Counted from the stretch's first letter, positions 35,147 to 45,469 are shown. The stretch is DNA of 64,000 nucleotides from Gammaproteobacteria bacterium (GCA_026707945.1 JAPOVV010000115.1:248001-312000); one strand, 5' to 3'. Notes: generated from the letters alone by a model not told the origin. A program made the numbers and translations.

Positions 35147-36099
35147 GTTCGTCAAAACCACGCATCGGTATCACGCTCGGCGATCCTGCTGGAATCGGCC
35201 CAGAAATCCTCGTAAAAGCGCTACCTGAGATCGTGGCACGATGCGAACCCGTCGTATTCGGCCCGCGCTGGGCGTATGAAGACGCGTTAGCCGTGGCGGA
35301 AGCGAAACTCGACGACGAACCTGAATTCACGGACCTCGACGTAGCGCGTCCGAGTGATTTTGCGTTTGGACGCGTATCCGCAGGGAACGGGGAGGCGGCG
35401 ATCCAAGCCGTTCATGCCGCGGCACGCGAATGCATCAACGGAACGATCGACGCGATGATGACTTGCCCGTTGAATAAGGAAGCGATCCATGCGGCGGGGT
35501 CGACTCACATTGGCCATCAGGAAATGCTGGCAGCGATCGCAGGGATTGCAAGCGCAGCTACCATGTTGATGACGCCTGGCTTAAGGGTCGTTCATTTGTC
35601 AACGCACAAGTCGCTGGGTAAGGCAGTCGAGTTCGTAACTCACGACAACGTCATAGCTAAACTCGAACTCATGCAGAGTTCGTTTAGCTCCTGGGGATTG
35701 CAAGCACCACGTATTGCGGTGGCGGCGCTTAACCCACATGGTGGCGAAGGCGGCTTGCTAGGACGTGAAGAGATAGAGGAATTAAGCCCCGCAGTGACAG
35801 ACGCACGCGAGAGAGGCATTGACGTAACCGGTCCACTGCCAGCCGATTCGGTGTTCAGTCGTGCAATAGATGGTGAGTTTGACGTCGTACTGGCCTTATA
35901 TCACGATCAAGGGCATATCGCGATCAAGGTCCACAATCTTCACGAGAGCGTTTCCGCGACGCTTGGATTGCCATTCATACGTACTTCGGTTGACCACGGC
36001 ACCGCGTACGATATCGCGGGCAAAGGTGTAGCCAACGAACGTAGTACGATAGCCGCGATCGACGCTGCGGTCACGTTGGCGAATGGTGAGCTCCGTTAG
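35143..36099 (+). CDS. pdxA: 4-hydroxythreonine-4-phosphate dehydrogenase
   Basis: 318 residues. I-T-L-G-D-P-A-G-I-G-P-E at the N-terminus, T-C-P-L-N-K, G-H-Q-E-M-L-A (first metal His), Y-H-D-Q-G-H-I-A-I-K (second metal His), and T-S-V-D-H-G-T-A-Y-D-I-A-G (third). Makes the aminoacetone-phosphate branch of pyridoxal phosphate synthesis. Start GTG 35143 overlaps the ribB stop by 4 nt, so two vitamin pathways are translationally linked. Confidence 0.95.
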   Translation: MSSSKPRIGITLGDPAGIGPEILVKALPEIVARCEPVVFGPRWAYEDALAVAEAKLDDEPEFTDLDVARPSDFAFGRVSAGNGEAAIQAVHAAARECINGTIDAMMTCPLNKEAIHAAGSTHIGHQEMLAAIAGIASAATMLMTPGLRVVHLSTHKSLGKAVEFVTHDNVIAKLELMQSSFSSWGLQAPRIAVAALNPHGGEGGLLGREEIEELSPAVTDARERGIDVTGPLPADSVFSRAIDGEFDVVLALYHDQGHIAIKVHNLHESVSATLGLPFIRTSVDHGTAYDIAGKGVANERSTIAAIDAAVTLANGELR

Positions 36100-36116
36100 T
36101 TCGCAACTCAAAAATA

Positions 36117-36138
36117 AACGGCATTAACATAAGCCGTT
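36117..36138 (+). terminator. Possible weak terminator after pdxA
   Basis: 6-bp stem AACGGC/GCCGTT with a 10-nt loop, 18 nt past the pdxA stop. The T-run after it is short (TTTCTGGCTTT). Weak. Confidence 0.3.
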
Positions 36139-36174
36139 TCTGGCTTTAACTAAGTTCACAAGGAGACCTTAAGG

Positions 36175-37257
36175 ATGAAAGCAGCTGTATTCCGCGAAGT
36201 CAATCAACCTATGGAAATCGAGGAAGTTGAGCTAGCCGATCCAGGACCACGTGAAGTCGTCGTACGAACGAAGGCCGCAGGCGTGTGCCATTCGGATCTC
36301 CACTTCTATAACGGCACGTATCCAGGTCAGACACCGGTCGTCCTGGGTCATGAATCTGCGGGGGTCGTCGAAGAGGTTGGCCGCGACGTGACATATGTCA
36401 AGCCCGGTGACCATGTGATTACATGTTTGTCGGTATTCTGCGGACATTGCGAACACTGCCTGACGGGTCATATGTCTCTCTGTGGCTCTTCAGAGACGCG
36501 CCGGGGACATGACGATGTACCTCGATTGAGCCAAGGTGGTGGGATTGTCCATCAATTCGCTAGTTTGAGCTCATTCGCTGAACGGATGCTCGTCCACGAA
36601 CATGCGGTCGCGAAGATCCGCGACGATATGCCGATGGATCGAGCTGCGTTGATCGGTTGTGGCGTGACAACCGGTGTGGGCGCTGTCATTCACACGGCTA
36701 GCGTGGAACCTGGTTCAACCGTTGCGGTAATTGGATGTGGCGGTGTAGGGCTGTCGTGTATCAACGGTGCGGCGCTCGCAGGAGCCTCGAAAGTTATTGC
36801 AGTTGACCAGATTGCATCGAAACTTGAACTCGCGAGAAAGTTCGGCGCGACCGACACGGTTGACGCATCGGAAAGCGATGCTGTCGATGCTGTGCGCCAA
36901 TTGACGGACGGTGGTGTTCATTACGCGTTTGAGGCAATTGGTTTGAAGATCACCGCTGAACAGGCGTTTCGAATGCTTCGTCGGGGCGGAACTGCGACCG
37001 TGATTGGCATGATCCCACCAGGGGAGATGGTGACGCTCCATGGGCCAGATTTCCTGCAAGAGAAAACCATCCAAGGGTCCATGATGGGTTCCAATCGGTT
37101 CAGGCTCGATATGCCAAGGTTTGTTGACTTCTACCTTCAGGGGAAACTGCATTTGGACGACATGATCTCGAGCAGGATTGGACTTGAAGATATCAACGAC
37201 GCGATGGCACAGCTAGAGACTGGTGAAGTCGCTCGAAACGTTATTGTTTTTGATTAA
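36175..37257 (+). CDS. Zinc-dependent alcohol dehydrogenase
   Basis: 360 residues. Catalytic zinc Cys/His in G-V-C-H-S-D-L and G-H-E-S-A-G, structural-zinc cysteines in C-G-H-C-E-H-C-L-T-G-H-M-S-L-C, and the NAD motif G-C-G-G-V-G-L-S. Resembles class III/mycothiol-type long-chain ADHs. Substrate unknown. A strong AAGGAG lies upstream. The FAH-family gene follows after 12 nt, suggesting one catabolic route. Confidence 0.93.
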   Translation: MKAAVFREVNQPMEIEEVELADPGPREVVVRTKAAGVCHSDLHFYNGTYPGQTPVVLGHESAGVVEEVGRDVTYVKPGDHVITCLSVFCGHCEHCLTGHMSLCGSSETRRGHDDVPRLSQGGGIVHQFASLSSFAERMLVHEHAVAKIRDDMPMDRAALIGCGVTTGVGAVIHTASVEPGSTVAVIGCGGVGLSCINGAALAGASKVIAVDQIASKLELARKFGATDTVDASESDAVDAVRQLTDGGVHYAFEAIGLKITAEQAFRMLRRGGTATVIGMIPPGEMVTLHGPDFLQEKTIQGSMMGSNRFRLDMPRFVDFYLQGKLHLDDMISSRIGLEDINDAMAQLETGEVARNVIVFD

Positions 37258-37269
37258 GGAATTCGCTCG

Positions 37270-38112
37270 ATGCGTTGGGTCTCATTTCGTCGGGATGGCG
37301 AGGAAACATTCGGTTACCTGGATTCGGACAATCAGGTTGTCTGCGTAGGTGCGGAAAGCCCGTATGCCACCTTAAAGGACGCACTTACGGCGGGTGCGCT
37401 TAATGAGCTGGCGTCTCAGACCGTTGAAAAGGCGAACGTCGCGTTAGACGATATTGAGTATCTACCGACCGTCACCAATCCTGACAAGATCCTTTGCGTT
37501 GGTCTAAATTACCGTGACCACCAAGCTGAAACCGGTCGAGGAGGCGAGGACAATCCGACGATCTTTGTTCGTTTTGCAGCTGCTCAAGTCGGGCATCTCG
37601 AGAACATGGTTCGACCGTTCGAGTCAAGAGCGCTGGACTATGAAGGCGAGATAGCGATGATCATCGGTCGCCACGCACGACGGGTAGAGGCAGGGGACTG
37701 GCTTGACTATGTCGCCGGATTCAGCTGTTACAACGACGGTAGCGTGCGCGATTACCAGCGTCATACGAGTCAATTTACACCTGGGAAGAACTTCACAGGT
37801 ACTGGCGGATTCGGTCCGTGGATGATGACGCCAGATGAAGTCGGTGATCTTGACGAAATGGAGATCACCACACGACTAAACGGAAATGTGATGCAAAACG
37901 CGAAGTCCAAACAGCTCGTGTTTGGATTCGCTGACCTGCTCGCCTACTGTTCTACGTTTACCGACTTGGTCCCTGGTGACGTCATCGTAACGGGTACGCC
38001 TGGTGGTGTAGGTTCTGCTCGCAATCCACCCGTTTTCATGGACGAAGGCGACGTGATTGAAATCACCGTCGATCCGATCGGCGCGTTGCGTAACGCCGTG
38101 GTCGTCGGCTGA
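37270..38112 (+). CDS. Fumarylacetoacetate hydrolase family protein
   Basis: 280 residues. C-V-G-L-N-Y-R-D-H, D-Y-E-G-E-I-A (metal acids), K-N-F-T-G-T-G-G-F-G-P-W and V-T-G-T-P-G-G-V-G-S-A-R are diagnostic for the FAH/MhpD-like fold. Members cleave or decarboxylate acylpyruvates. It probably works with the ADH just upstream. Confidence 0.92.
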   Translation: MRWVSFRRDGEETFGYLDSDNQVVCVGAESPYATLKDALTAGALNELASQTVEKANVALDDIEYLPTVTNPDKILCVGLNYRDHQAETGRGGEDNPTIFVRFAAAQVGHLENMVRPFESRALDYEGEIAMIIGRHARRVEAGDWLDYVAGFSCYNDGSVRDYQRHTSQFTPGKNFTGTGGFGPWMMTPDEVGDLDEMEITTRLNGNVMQNAKSKQLVFGFADLLAYCSTFTDLVPGDVIVTGTPGGVGSARNPPVFMDEGDVIEITVDPIGALRNAVVVG

Positions 38113-38166
38113 CTTCGTTACGCTATAAGAATCGCCAACGATCGCCGAATTCGCGCGCTGTGCGAC

Positions 38167-38637
38167 CTAAGCGGATAGCGCGTCAAGCACCTTTTGTGGA
38201 TGATCAGCGGCTTTGGGTACGCGGCGCCAGTGTCTTACGACTTTGCCGTCTTTACCGATCCATACGGTTGAACGAATCACACCCATCCGGGTTTTACCGT
38301 ACATCTTCTTTTCGCCGTACGCCTCGTATTTCTCCATCACCTTGTGATTTGCGTCGGTAAGGAGGTCATAACGCAGTTTGTAATCTCTTCGAAACTTCTT
38401 GTGAGAGTCGGCATCGTCCATCGAGATACCCAGCACTACGACGCCTCGCTTAACTTTGCGAATATCTGGGAGGAGCTCTTGAAATCCACAAGCTTCTTTC
38501 GTGCAACCAGGCGTGTGGTCACGAGGATAAAAAAACAGAATGACATCTTTGCCGATTAGCTCGCGTAGCGCTATTTTCTTGCCTGATTGGTTAGGCAACG
38601 TGAACAACGGCGCTTTCTTGCCTTCTTCGATCGCCAT
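38167..38637 (-). CDS. bcp: Thioredoxin-dependent thiol peroxidase (Bcp/PrxQ)
   Basis: 156 residues. Peroxidatic Cys in F-Y-P-R-D-H-T-P-G-C-T-K-E-A-C, with the resolving Cys five residues on, the PrxQ arrangement. Reduces H2O2 and organic peroxides. Divergent from the SLT lipoprotein gene across 91 nt. Confidence 0.93.
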   Translation of the reverse strand: MAIEEGKKAPLFTLPNQSGKKIALRELIGKDVILFFYPRDHTPGCTKEACGFQELLPDIRKVKRGVVVLGISMDDADSHKKFRRDYKLRYDLLTDANHKVMEKYEAYGEKKMYGKTRMGVIRSTVWIGKDGKVVRHWRRVPKAADHPQKVLDALSA

Positions 38638-38728
38638 GAGTTTTTCCGAGTGAGGTCGGTTAAGTAGTATATGTGCCGAATATTGTCAAAAATATACCCA
38701 TACTTGTTAGTCTGATAATATCAATGTA

Positions 38729-39379
38729 ATGTTGAACATGATTCCAACCTTGACTAGTTTGAACGTACGACGCTGGACAAAGTACGTGGTTCTTGCAACC
38801 GTCCTTGCGGCTGCATTTGTGCTCCCTGCATGCGTATCTACGTCAACACCGAGCAACACGGACGATCTGTGTCAGATATTTGACGAGAAGCGATCGTGGT
38901 ATCGATCGGCGACCCGTAGTGAAAGGAAATGGGGCATTTCTATACCTATCATGATGGCTGTCATCTACAAAGAGTCTAGTTTTCGAGCAACAGTGCGTCC
39001 ACCTCGGAAGAAGATCCTCGGCTTTATTCCGGGTAAGCGCTTGTCAACATCATTCGGCTACTCACAAGCTAAAGAAGAGACGTGGAGTGACTACATTCGG
39101 GATACCAAGAACCGTACCGCCAGCCGCTCTAATTTCGCTGACAGCATTGACTTTGTAGGCTGGTATCTCAGTCGAGCCGTTGAACATTTAGGTGTCGCGG
39201 CGACTGATACAGAAGCACTATACGCTAGCTATCACGTCGGACTGAGTGGTTATCAGTCTGGATCGTGGCGAAACTCGCCTAGTATTAGAAATTCTGTCGC
39301 CACATTTCAACGTCAAGTGCAACGCTACGAGCGTCAATTGAGAACGTGCACGGTTAGGAATAGGCGAGGGAGGCGCTAG
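38729..39379 (+). CDS. SLT-domain lipoprotein, putative lytic transglycosylase
   Basis: 216 residues with a lipobox L-P-A-C (~Cys35). The SLT core I-M-M-A-V-I-Y-K-E-S-S-F contains the catalytic-position Glu; F-G-Y-S-Q-A and Y-A-S-Y-H-V-G follow. Cleaves peptidoglycan glycan strands, probably at the outer membrane. The start could be ATG 38729 or 38738. The basic C-terminus interlocks at the stop with the next gene (CTAG). Confidence 0.85.
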   Translation: MLNMIPTLTSLNVRRWTKYVVLATVLAAAFVLPACVSTSTPSNTDDLCQIFDEKRSWYRSATRSERKWGISIPIMMAVIYKESSFRATVRPPRKKILGFIPGKRLSTSFGYSQAKEETWSDYIRDTKNRTASRSNFADSIDFVGWYLSRAVEHLGVAATDTEALYASYHVGLSGYQSGSWRNSPSIRNSVATFQRQVQRYERQLRTCTVRNRRGRR

Positions 39380-40476
39380 TCCGCTTCTCCTGAATATGTA
39401 ACTCGATAAATTGCGCCGTTACGATCATCACTAATTAACAGACTGCCATCGCGAAGCACTAGTACGTCGTTTGGGGTGCCACTGACTTCACCATCGACAA
39501 GCCATCGGTCGGCGAAGGGGTCATAACGTAAGCCGTTTTCAGTTTCGCGAATAACCGACACTTGATAGCCACGTGGCGCACCAGGTGCATGGTTCCATGA
39601 TCCGTGTTCGGCTACGAATAACGCATGCTTATATTCGGCAGGAAATTGATCGCCTGTGTAAAAAGCCACACCTAGTGCGGCTGAATGCGCCCGAATGTAG
39701 AACGTTGGTTTTGTATAGTCCTCTGGATTCTTGTCAGCACCGTATGTTGGGTCCTTGACGACACCTGCGTGAATGAACGGATAGCCAAAGTGCTCGCCTG
39801 GGGTCGTGACGACGTTGATTTCCTCAAGGGGTACCTCAGGTCCCATCCAATCGCCACCGTTGTCAGAAAACCACATTAGACCGGTTATGGGATGCCACGC
39901 AAAGCCAACGCTATTTCGAACACCACGAGCGTAAATTGTGGTATCTCCCGTTGCGGGATCCATGCGCAGAATGCTGGCAAATCGTTCGTCGTCGGATAGA
40001 CAGATATTGCACGGTGCGCCTACATTGAGATAAATGAATCCTTCGGCATCATGGTCCAGATATTTCCACCCATGGTGTCTCTTGTCTGGTAGGTTATCGG
40101 TGATCATTTCGAGGGACGGTTTGTCCGCATAGACTTCGTCGATGTCGCGTATGCGCAATATCTGATTGAGTGCGCCGATGATGAGGTCGCCGTCAAGTAA
40201 CGTTAAGCCGGAAGGCATGGGCAGGTCCGATGCGATGACATGCACTTCCGCGTCGGTCTTTTCTTCGTTCGGAACAACAGCGTAGACGTTTCCACTACGG
40301 CGAGAACCAACATAGATATTGCCTGATGCAGATTCGATCATTTGTCGTGCGTCCGGTACTTGATCCGATAGAACTCGCAGGTCGAAACCATCCGGTAGTG
40401 CCCACACCCAGCTAGACCCTAAACTTACCGCCACGCTGAATACGACGGACTGGCAGGTCTTAATCCTCAATTGCAT
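39376..40476 (-). CDS. PQQ-type soluble sugar dehydrogenase-like beta-propeller
   Basis: 366 residues from ATG 40476, giving a good signal peptide that ends near V-W-A-L-P. A GTG at 40509 is rejected for that reason. P-D-A-R-Q-M...G-N-I-Y-V-G-S-R-R-S-G-N-V-Y, H-G-W-K-Y-L-D-H-D-A, G-V-R-N-S-V-G-F-A-W-H-P and W-F-S-D-N-G-G-D are typical of YliI/Gdh-B-like periplasmic aldose dehydrogenases. Its start codon shares CATG with the divergent DinG gene. Confidence 0.85.
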   Translation of the reverse strand: MQLRIKTCQSVVFSVAVSLGSSWVWALPDGFDLRVLSDQVPDARQMIESASGNIYVGSRRSGNVYAVVPNEEKTDAEVHVIASDLPMPSGLTLLDGDLIIGALNQILRIRDIDEVYADKPSLEMITDNLPDKRHHGWKYLDHDAEGFIYLNVGAPCNICLSDDERFASILRMDPATGDTTIYARGVRNSVGFAWHPITGLMWFSDNGGDWMGPEVPLEEINVVTTPGEHFGYPFIHAGVVKDPTYGADKNPEDYTKPTFYIRAHSAALGVAFYTGDQFPAEYKHALFVAEHGSWNHAPGAPRGYQVSVIRETENGLRYDPFADRWLVDGEVSGTPNDVLVLRDGSLLISDDRNGAIYRVTYSGEAD

Positions 40477-42565
40477 GTCTGAATCCGAATTGCTGTTTGA
40501 AGAAGCCACGCGACTTTACGAAGCTTGGTTAAGTGATCAAGGTTACTCAGCGCGTCAAGGTCAGCTGGACATGATGCAGTTCATCGCTAAGTCCTTAACG
40601 CGGAAACGGCATCGGATTGGCGTGGTCGAAGCGGGTACCGGTACTGGAAAGACGGTCGCGTACTGTATCCCGGCTGCCATTGAAGCGCGGCGGACAGGCA
40701 AAACGCTAGTGATCGTCACGTCAACGGTGTTGCTACAGCAACAGCTCCTACGTTCGGAGTTGCAACAGCTTGCGCAGTTGTTCTCGCCCGGATTGACGTT
40801 TGGCATCATCAAGGGTCGCCGTAGATACGCATGCATTGATCGACTCGATAAGAGTGTCAATTCATACAGCGGCGAATCGGTTGACCTTTTCGGCAATGCA
40901 AATCCTTCGCGAACGGATCGTCAATATGCTGGCGAGTTACTAGATCGATTCAACACTAGGCAGTGGGACGGTGACATGGATGCGGCGCCCATCGCACTAG
41001 CGCCGCGGCAAAGAGGCGCCTTTACCACTGACGCGCTTGGGTGTCACCGCCAATCATGCGAGTACGCGAAACCTTGTCCGTATTTCCGAGCTCGGAACAG
41101 AATCTCACAACTGGACGTGGTCGTAACAAATTACAGTCTGTTAATGGCTGCGGGTCGAGATGGAATCGACATGATTCCAGCCCCCGAGGACTGTGTCTAC
41201 GTGTTCGATGAAGTACACCGTTTGGCTGATATCGTCATGAACTCAGGCGCTATGAGCGCTAGCACAGCTTCCGTGACGAAGGTCGTTGCGGAGGTTGAGG
41301 ATTTCATAAATCGACTGATGAACAACGTTGAAGAAGGTCATCCACTCACTAGCGCACGACAGGACATTCTCGACGCCGTGCCGCGTGTTGCGCCGTTAGT
41401 GGAGCAACTTCGGAAGCACTTCGCAAATCTGACGCGAACGAGTGCAGTCGAACCGGATTCGCAACGTAATGTCTTTCGTTTTGTAGCAGGTCGCGTGGAC
41501 AACACAACGAACAATCAAGCGCGGGTCTTAGCGAATTTGCTAGGTGGGTTGTTGGCTGCATTAATCGAGCTATTTAAGACCCTCGATGACGCACGAGCAA
41601 ATTTGCCCATGTGGATCAACACCGATGTACTTGGCCGAGCGGTGCGTTCATTGAGTGAACTGCTAGTGACGATGCGGGATGTCTACGCGTTGTTTGAAGA
41701 CTGGGGTTCAACCACATCAGGTGGCTCGGCGCGTTGGTTATCCCCGGACGGAGATGATTGGCGACTGCATACTGTACCGATCGCTGTTGAAGAAATCCTC
41801 AATAGCACGGTTTGGTCACAAGCGTATAGCGTGATTTGCACTTCAGCTACGATTTACTCAAGTCAAGGGTTTGATCAGTTCAAGCAGGAAGTCGGCTTAA
41901 ACCTACCTGACGAGCACTTCAAACGCATTGCGAGTCCGTTCGACTTTCGACGAAATGTCAGATTCCAAATCGCGAATATCGGCTTCAGTCAGCCTGGTGG
42001 TGACGCGTTCAACCGTGCCGCTGCGTCTTACTTACCGCAACTGCTGGCTAAGGACAGGAGTGGATTAATCCTGTTCACTTCGCGCGCCGATATGCTGAAG
42101 GTATATCGACAACTACCGGACGAATTTCGCGGGCTTTGCCTCATTCAAGATGAGCTCTCTATGGCTGAAACGCTTAGAAAGCACCGCGAGACGATCGACA
42201 AAGGTGGTCACAGCTACATCTATGGACTGGTCTCGTATCGAGAAGGTGTAGACCTCCCAGGCGATTACTGTCAGCATGTCGTGATCATGCGTATCCCATT
42301 TAACGTTCCCGACGATCCAGTGATCAAGTCTCAAAAAGAGCTGTTAGGACTGGAGAACGCGTTTATGCAATACGACGTACCACAAGCTTCATTACGTTTG
42401 TTTCAAGCATGCGGAAGGCTTCTCCGAAGTGAAACCGACCGCGGCTCGATAACAATATTGGATCGACGAATCATTGAGAAAAAACAATACTGTGACGAAC
42501 TCATTCGTCCGTTACCTGAGTTTGAGATCGTAGACCTGAAGAATCCGGTCAATCATGTTGCTTAA
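40475..42565 (+). CDS. DinG-family ATP-dependent DNA helicase
   Basis: 696 residues. Walker A E-A-G-T-G-T-G-K-T (~53), DEVH box in V-F-D-E-V-H-R, motif VI Q-A-C-G-R-L-L-R-S. The iron-sulphur cysteines are seen at Y-A-C and C-H-R-Q-S-C-E-Y-A-K-P-C-P-Y. An XPD-like 5'-3' helicase that unwinds D-loops/R-loops; close to the E. coli DinG type. The 5' end shares CATG with the divergent dehydrogenase; the 3' end overlaps the M16 gene by 17 nt. Confidence 0.92.
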   Translation: MSESELLFEEATRLYEAWLSDQGYSARQGQLDMMQFIAKSLTRKRHRIGVVEAGTGTGKTVAYCIPAAIEARRTGKTLVIVTSTVLLQQQLLRSELQQLAQLFSPGLTFGIIKGRRRYACIDRLDKSVNSYSGESVDLFGNANPSRTDRQYAGELLDRFNTRQWDGDMDAAPIALAPRQRGAFTTDALGCHRQSCEYAKPCPYFRARNRISQLDVVVTNYSLLMAAGRDGIDMIPAPEDCVYVFDEVHRLADIVMNSGAMSASTASVTKVVAEVEDFINRLMNNVEEGHPLTSARQDILDAVPRVAPLVEQLRKHFANLTRTSAVEPDSQRNVFRFVAGRVDNTTNNQARVLANLLGGLLAALIELFKTLDDARANLPMWINTDVLGRAVRSLSELLVTMRDVYALFEDWGSTTSGGSARWLSPDGDDWRLHTVPIAVEEILNSTVWSQAYSVICTSATIYSSQGFDQFKQEVGLNLPDEHFKRIASPFDFRRNVRFQIANIGFSQPGGDAFNRAAASYLPQLLAKDRSGLILFTSRADMLKVYRQLPDEFRGLCLIQDELSMAETLRKHRETIDKGGHSYIYGLVSYREGVDLPGDYCQHVVIMRIPFNVPDDPVIKSQKELLGLENAFMQYDVPQASLRLFQACGRLLRSETDRGSITILDRRIIEKKQYCDELIRPLPEFEIVDLKNPVNHVA

Positions 42566-45371
42566 ACACCGTCGGATCAGTGATTTCTACACCTTGCGTT
42601 AGAGTCGCGCCCTTCTCACCAGGGCTGAAAACCTCAAGACGCCTTGGGCTGTCCAAATCGAGAAGTCGGTCGTAGGCTATTCGAAAATCGTCCAATGTCG
42701 TTTCGCGAATAACCTCCGCCAACTGCTCTCTGGTGTTAAAAGAAGGGTTCTGGATAACGAGGTCGTTTCGATATCGCGCTGACCGTTGTCCTAGATTCTT
42801 GTCTTTTTCAAGGAGACTCGTCAAGAGACCCTGTTTGTACCCATCAAACTCTTCTTCGGTCATATCGTCAAGTTCCAATCGACGTTTCGCGACAAATTGA
42901 TTTGTGGCGGTCTGCAGATGTGGTACGTCTGCGACGGGTGATTGCACCAAGAACACCATCGAGGGGTGTGTGAACAGCTCGGAATACTGAGCAATCGTTG
43001 CGTACCCAAGCTGTTGTTCTGTGCGTAAGTCATTGAAGTACGCGGCTGATACGACTTGCGCTATGAGTCTCAGCACACCGCGTTCCGCGATCGAGTTATC
43101 TTCGCCCTGGAAGCTAACGAGATAGACGGCGTCGTTGTGTTCGATGTTTAGGTTTCGCGTATGAAGATCGCTCAAGCGATGAACGGATGGTACACGACGT
43201 TCACCGGCTTCGAGGTCCATGTTGTCGGCTATGGTGTCCCCAATCTCCTTGCTATCTTCCGGGGTCATATTCCCTACGATGAGCACCGTCGCGGCAACGC
43301 GAGCTAGACGTTCATTCATCCACTCGGTGAGTGTTGCACTCGAGACCCCGCCAACTTCGGCTTCTAACACACTTGGCGCCCAAGCTGAACTCATCAATGT
43401 GTGAGAAATCGTGCTGAACGCTTGCTGATATGGGCGCACATCTTTGAAGTTCGTGTATTGTTTGGCGAGTTCGACCTTTTGGTTTTCTAGTTGTGCCGCA
43501 TCAATGTCAAAATTGTTGAGCAAATTCAACATATCACGCAACAAGAGCTTTTGCTTGTCGTCGTAGCCGTTTACGGTGATTGACAATCCTTCAGAATGCG
43601 TTCCAAACCCACCGCTGAGACCTGCAATGACAGCGGGATACGACCGAACGTTAAATTTGATGTTCAACAAACGTGCGAGTAACGCGTTATTGACGACATC
43701 GCTTGGTGTTGGAAGTGGTTGTGCGTATTGCAGGCGTACGGTAATGTAAGCCCTTGGGACACTGAACGCAGTGTCGGTTGCGTGCCAGAGCTGAATTCCA
43801 TCTGCATCGTGCAATAGAGAAGGTACCGCGTCCTGCATACCGGCAAGCACGGACGTGTCATCAGGCACGTACACGTTCGGCTCAGGTAGGTCGAACGCGT
43901 GTTCGACAACATGGTTCGTATTGATGTCGGGTGTCAACGTATACGGGACGTTAAACCATTTCTCTGTCTGGTCCGTTTCAATGTCCGGAGCCGAAATGCG
44001 CGTTATCGCATTTTCCCGAGTTAGATAAGTTAGGTAGTCGCTGATGACAGCTGGCTCAAAGCCGGTCATCAGGTACGGACCTTGAAGGAAATCTTCTGGT
44101 TCGTATATCTGAGCGTTATTAATCAATTGATTTACTGTACCGATCGCCGATCCCTGCTCTACGAAGCGAAAGCTCAACCGCCTCATAGCCGCTTGTTCCT
44201 CGTATCGCCACTCTTCGACTGGGTGCGCTCTTAAACTGTCGATGTACGCATAGATGAGACCATGTATTTCATTGAGGTGTTGCCATCCGCTGTCAGTCAC
44301 ACCGACTGTGACGCCGAAGTCGGAATTGCCGCGATCAGATCGGAACCCTCCCGCCGACAGTGAATTGATCCAACCGCGATCTTGAAGCAATTGGTGCAAA
44401 CTGCCTTCTCCTTCATGTCCAATCAAGTTGCCGAGGTAGTTAAGCGGTTTGGTTCGAAGGTGTGGCGTGACGTCAGGTACTGGCCATTCGATTGAGAGCG
44501 TGCGGTTCGACATGACGGTTTGGTATCCGTACGCGAACGGTAATGATTCCTTGAGATAAGCGAGCGGAGGAGTTGGCGAATCACCCAGCTCTCTATTTGG
44601 GACATCGCTAAAACGTTCGCGCACTAGCGCTTCTTGTTCGTCTAGGCTGCGTTCGCTGACTGTTACGAGCACCATTTGATCCGCTGAGTAGTTTTTCTCA
44701 TAGAAATCCTTCACTAGATCTCGGTCCACATCTGCGAGTGTCTCGTTACTCCCGATATTGAACTTCGACATCGGATGACCTGGATTCATGACTGTCTTAA
44801 GTACCGACATGCCGCGCCAAACGTCGCTACGCATTTGCATTTGATATTCGGAATGAACGGCGTTCTTCTCCCGATCAACATACGTTTCATCTAGCAATGG
44901 AGCGGTGAAAAACTGAGCGAATCGATCTAGTGCTTCGGGGAAATGCTCTTCATCGATATCGAAGAAATAGTTCGTCAGCTCAGTCGCTGTATAAGCGTTG
45001 CGGTTTCCACCATATTTCGAAATGAAGTCCGAATAACCATCTGGATCGGGGTACTTTTCGGTACCTAGAAACAACATATGCTCTAGGAAGTGAGCGATTC
45101 CTTCGTGTTCGGGTAGATCGTCGTTCGACCCTCTAGCTACCCCGAGTGCCGCTCCTGCTTTACCTTCCTCTGGCCGATGAACCAAGATGGCCGTGAGGGC
45201 ATTGTCCAATTCCAGATAACGGTAGGATTGTTTGTCGTTTGGACTCTTCACGATGGTGATTTCGGCCGATATTTGCTGAGGGTCGGGAGAGTCGGTCGTC
45301 GCACACCCGAGCAACCATACAGCGAACGCGCTAATAGTTACGAGTAGCTTAAGGGAACTTGAGAGAGTCAT
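42549..45371 (-). CDS. M16 zinc metalloprotease lipoprotein (pitrilysin-like)
   Basis: 940 residues, the length of E. coli protease III. Lipobox L-L-G-C (~23). Inverted zinc motif H-F-L-E-H-M-L-F-L-G-T (~90-100) with the third ligand in the T-E-L-T-N-Y-F-F-D region and downstream Glu. Two M16 halves are evident. It degrades peptides in the periplasm. A member with a lipid anchor is likely held at a membrane. Confidence 0.92.
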   Translation of the reverse strand: MTLSSSLKLLVTISAFAVWLLGCATTDSPDPQQISAEITIVKSPNDKQSYRYLELDNALTAILVHRPEEGKAGAALGVARGSNDDLPEHEGIAHFLEHMLFLGTEKYPDPDGYSDFISKYGGNRNAYTATELTNYFFDIDEEHFPEALDRFAQFFTAPLLDETYVDREKNAVHSEYQMQMRSDVWRGMSVLKTVMNPGHPMSKFNIGSNETLADVDRDLVKDFYEKNYSADQMVLVTVSERSLDEQEALVRERFSDVPNRELGDSPTPPLAYLKESLPFAYGYQTVMSNRTLSIEWPVPDVTPHLRTKPLNYLGNLIGHEGEGSLHQLLQDRGWINSLSAGGFRSDRGNSDFGVTVGVTDSGWQHLNEIHGLIYAYIDSLRAHPVEEWRYEEQAAMRRLSFRFVEQGSAIGTVNQLINNAQIYEPEDFLQGPYLMTGFEPAVISDYLTYLTRENAITRISAPDIETDQTEKWFNVPYTLTPDINTNHVVEHAFDLPEPNVYVPDDTSVLAGMQDAVPSLLHDADGIQLWHATDTAFSVPRAYITVRLQYAQPLPTPSDVVNNALLARLLNIKFNVRSYPAVIAGLSGGFGTHSEGLSITVNGYDDKQKLLLRDMLNLLNNFDIDAAQLENQKVELAKQYTNFKDVRPYQQAFSTISHTLMSSAWAPSVLEAEVGGVSSATLTEWMNERLARVAATVLIVGNMTPEDSKEIGDTIADNMDLEAGERRVPSVHRLSDLHTRNLNIEHNDAVYLVSFQGEDNSIAERGVLRLIAQVVSAAYFNDLRTEQQLGYATIAQYSELFTHPSMVFLVQSPVADVPHLQTATNQFVAKRRLELDDMTEEEFDGYKQGLLTSLLEKDKNLGQRSARYRNDLVIQNPSFNTREQLAEVIRETTLDDFRIAYDRLLDLDSPRRLEVFSPGEKGATLTQGVEITDPTVFKQHD

Positions 45372-45469
45372 TGTTTTACTCCTAGGTGCGGCATCAGCGC
45401 AGAAGGGAAGGTGGGGTCGAAACCAAAGATCATAGGTGTAGCAGAATCAAGAATTACCTTCCAACTAAT

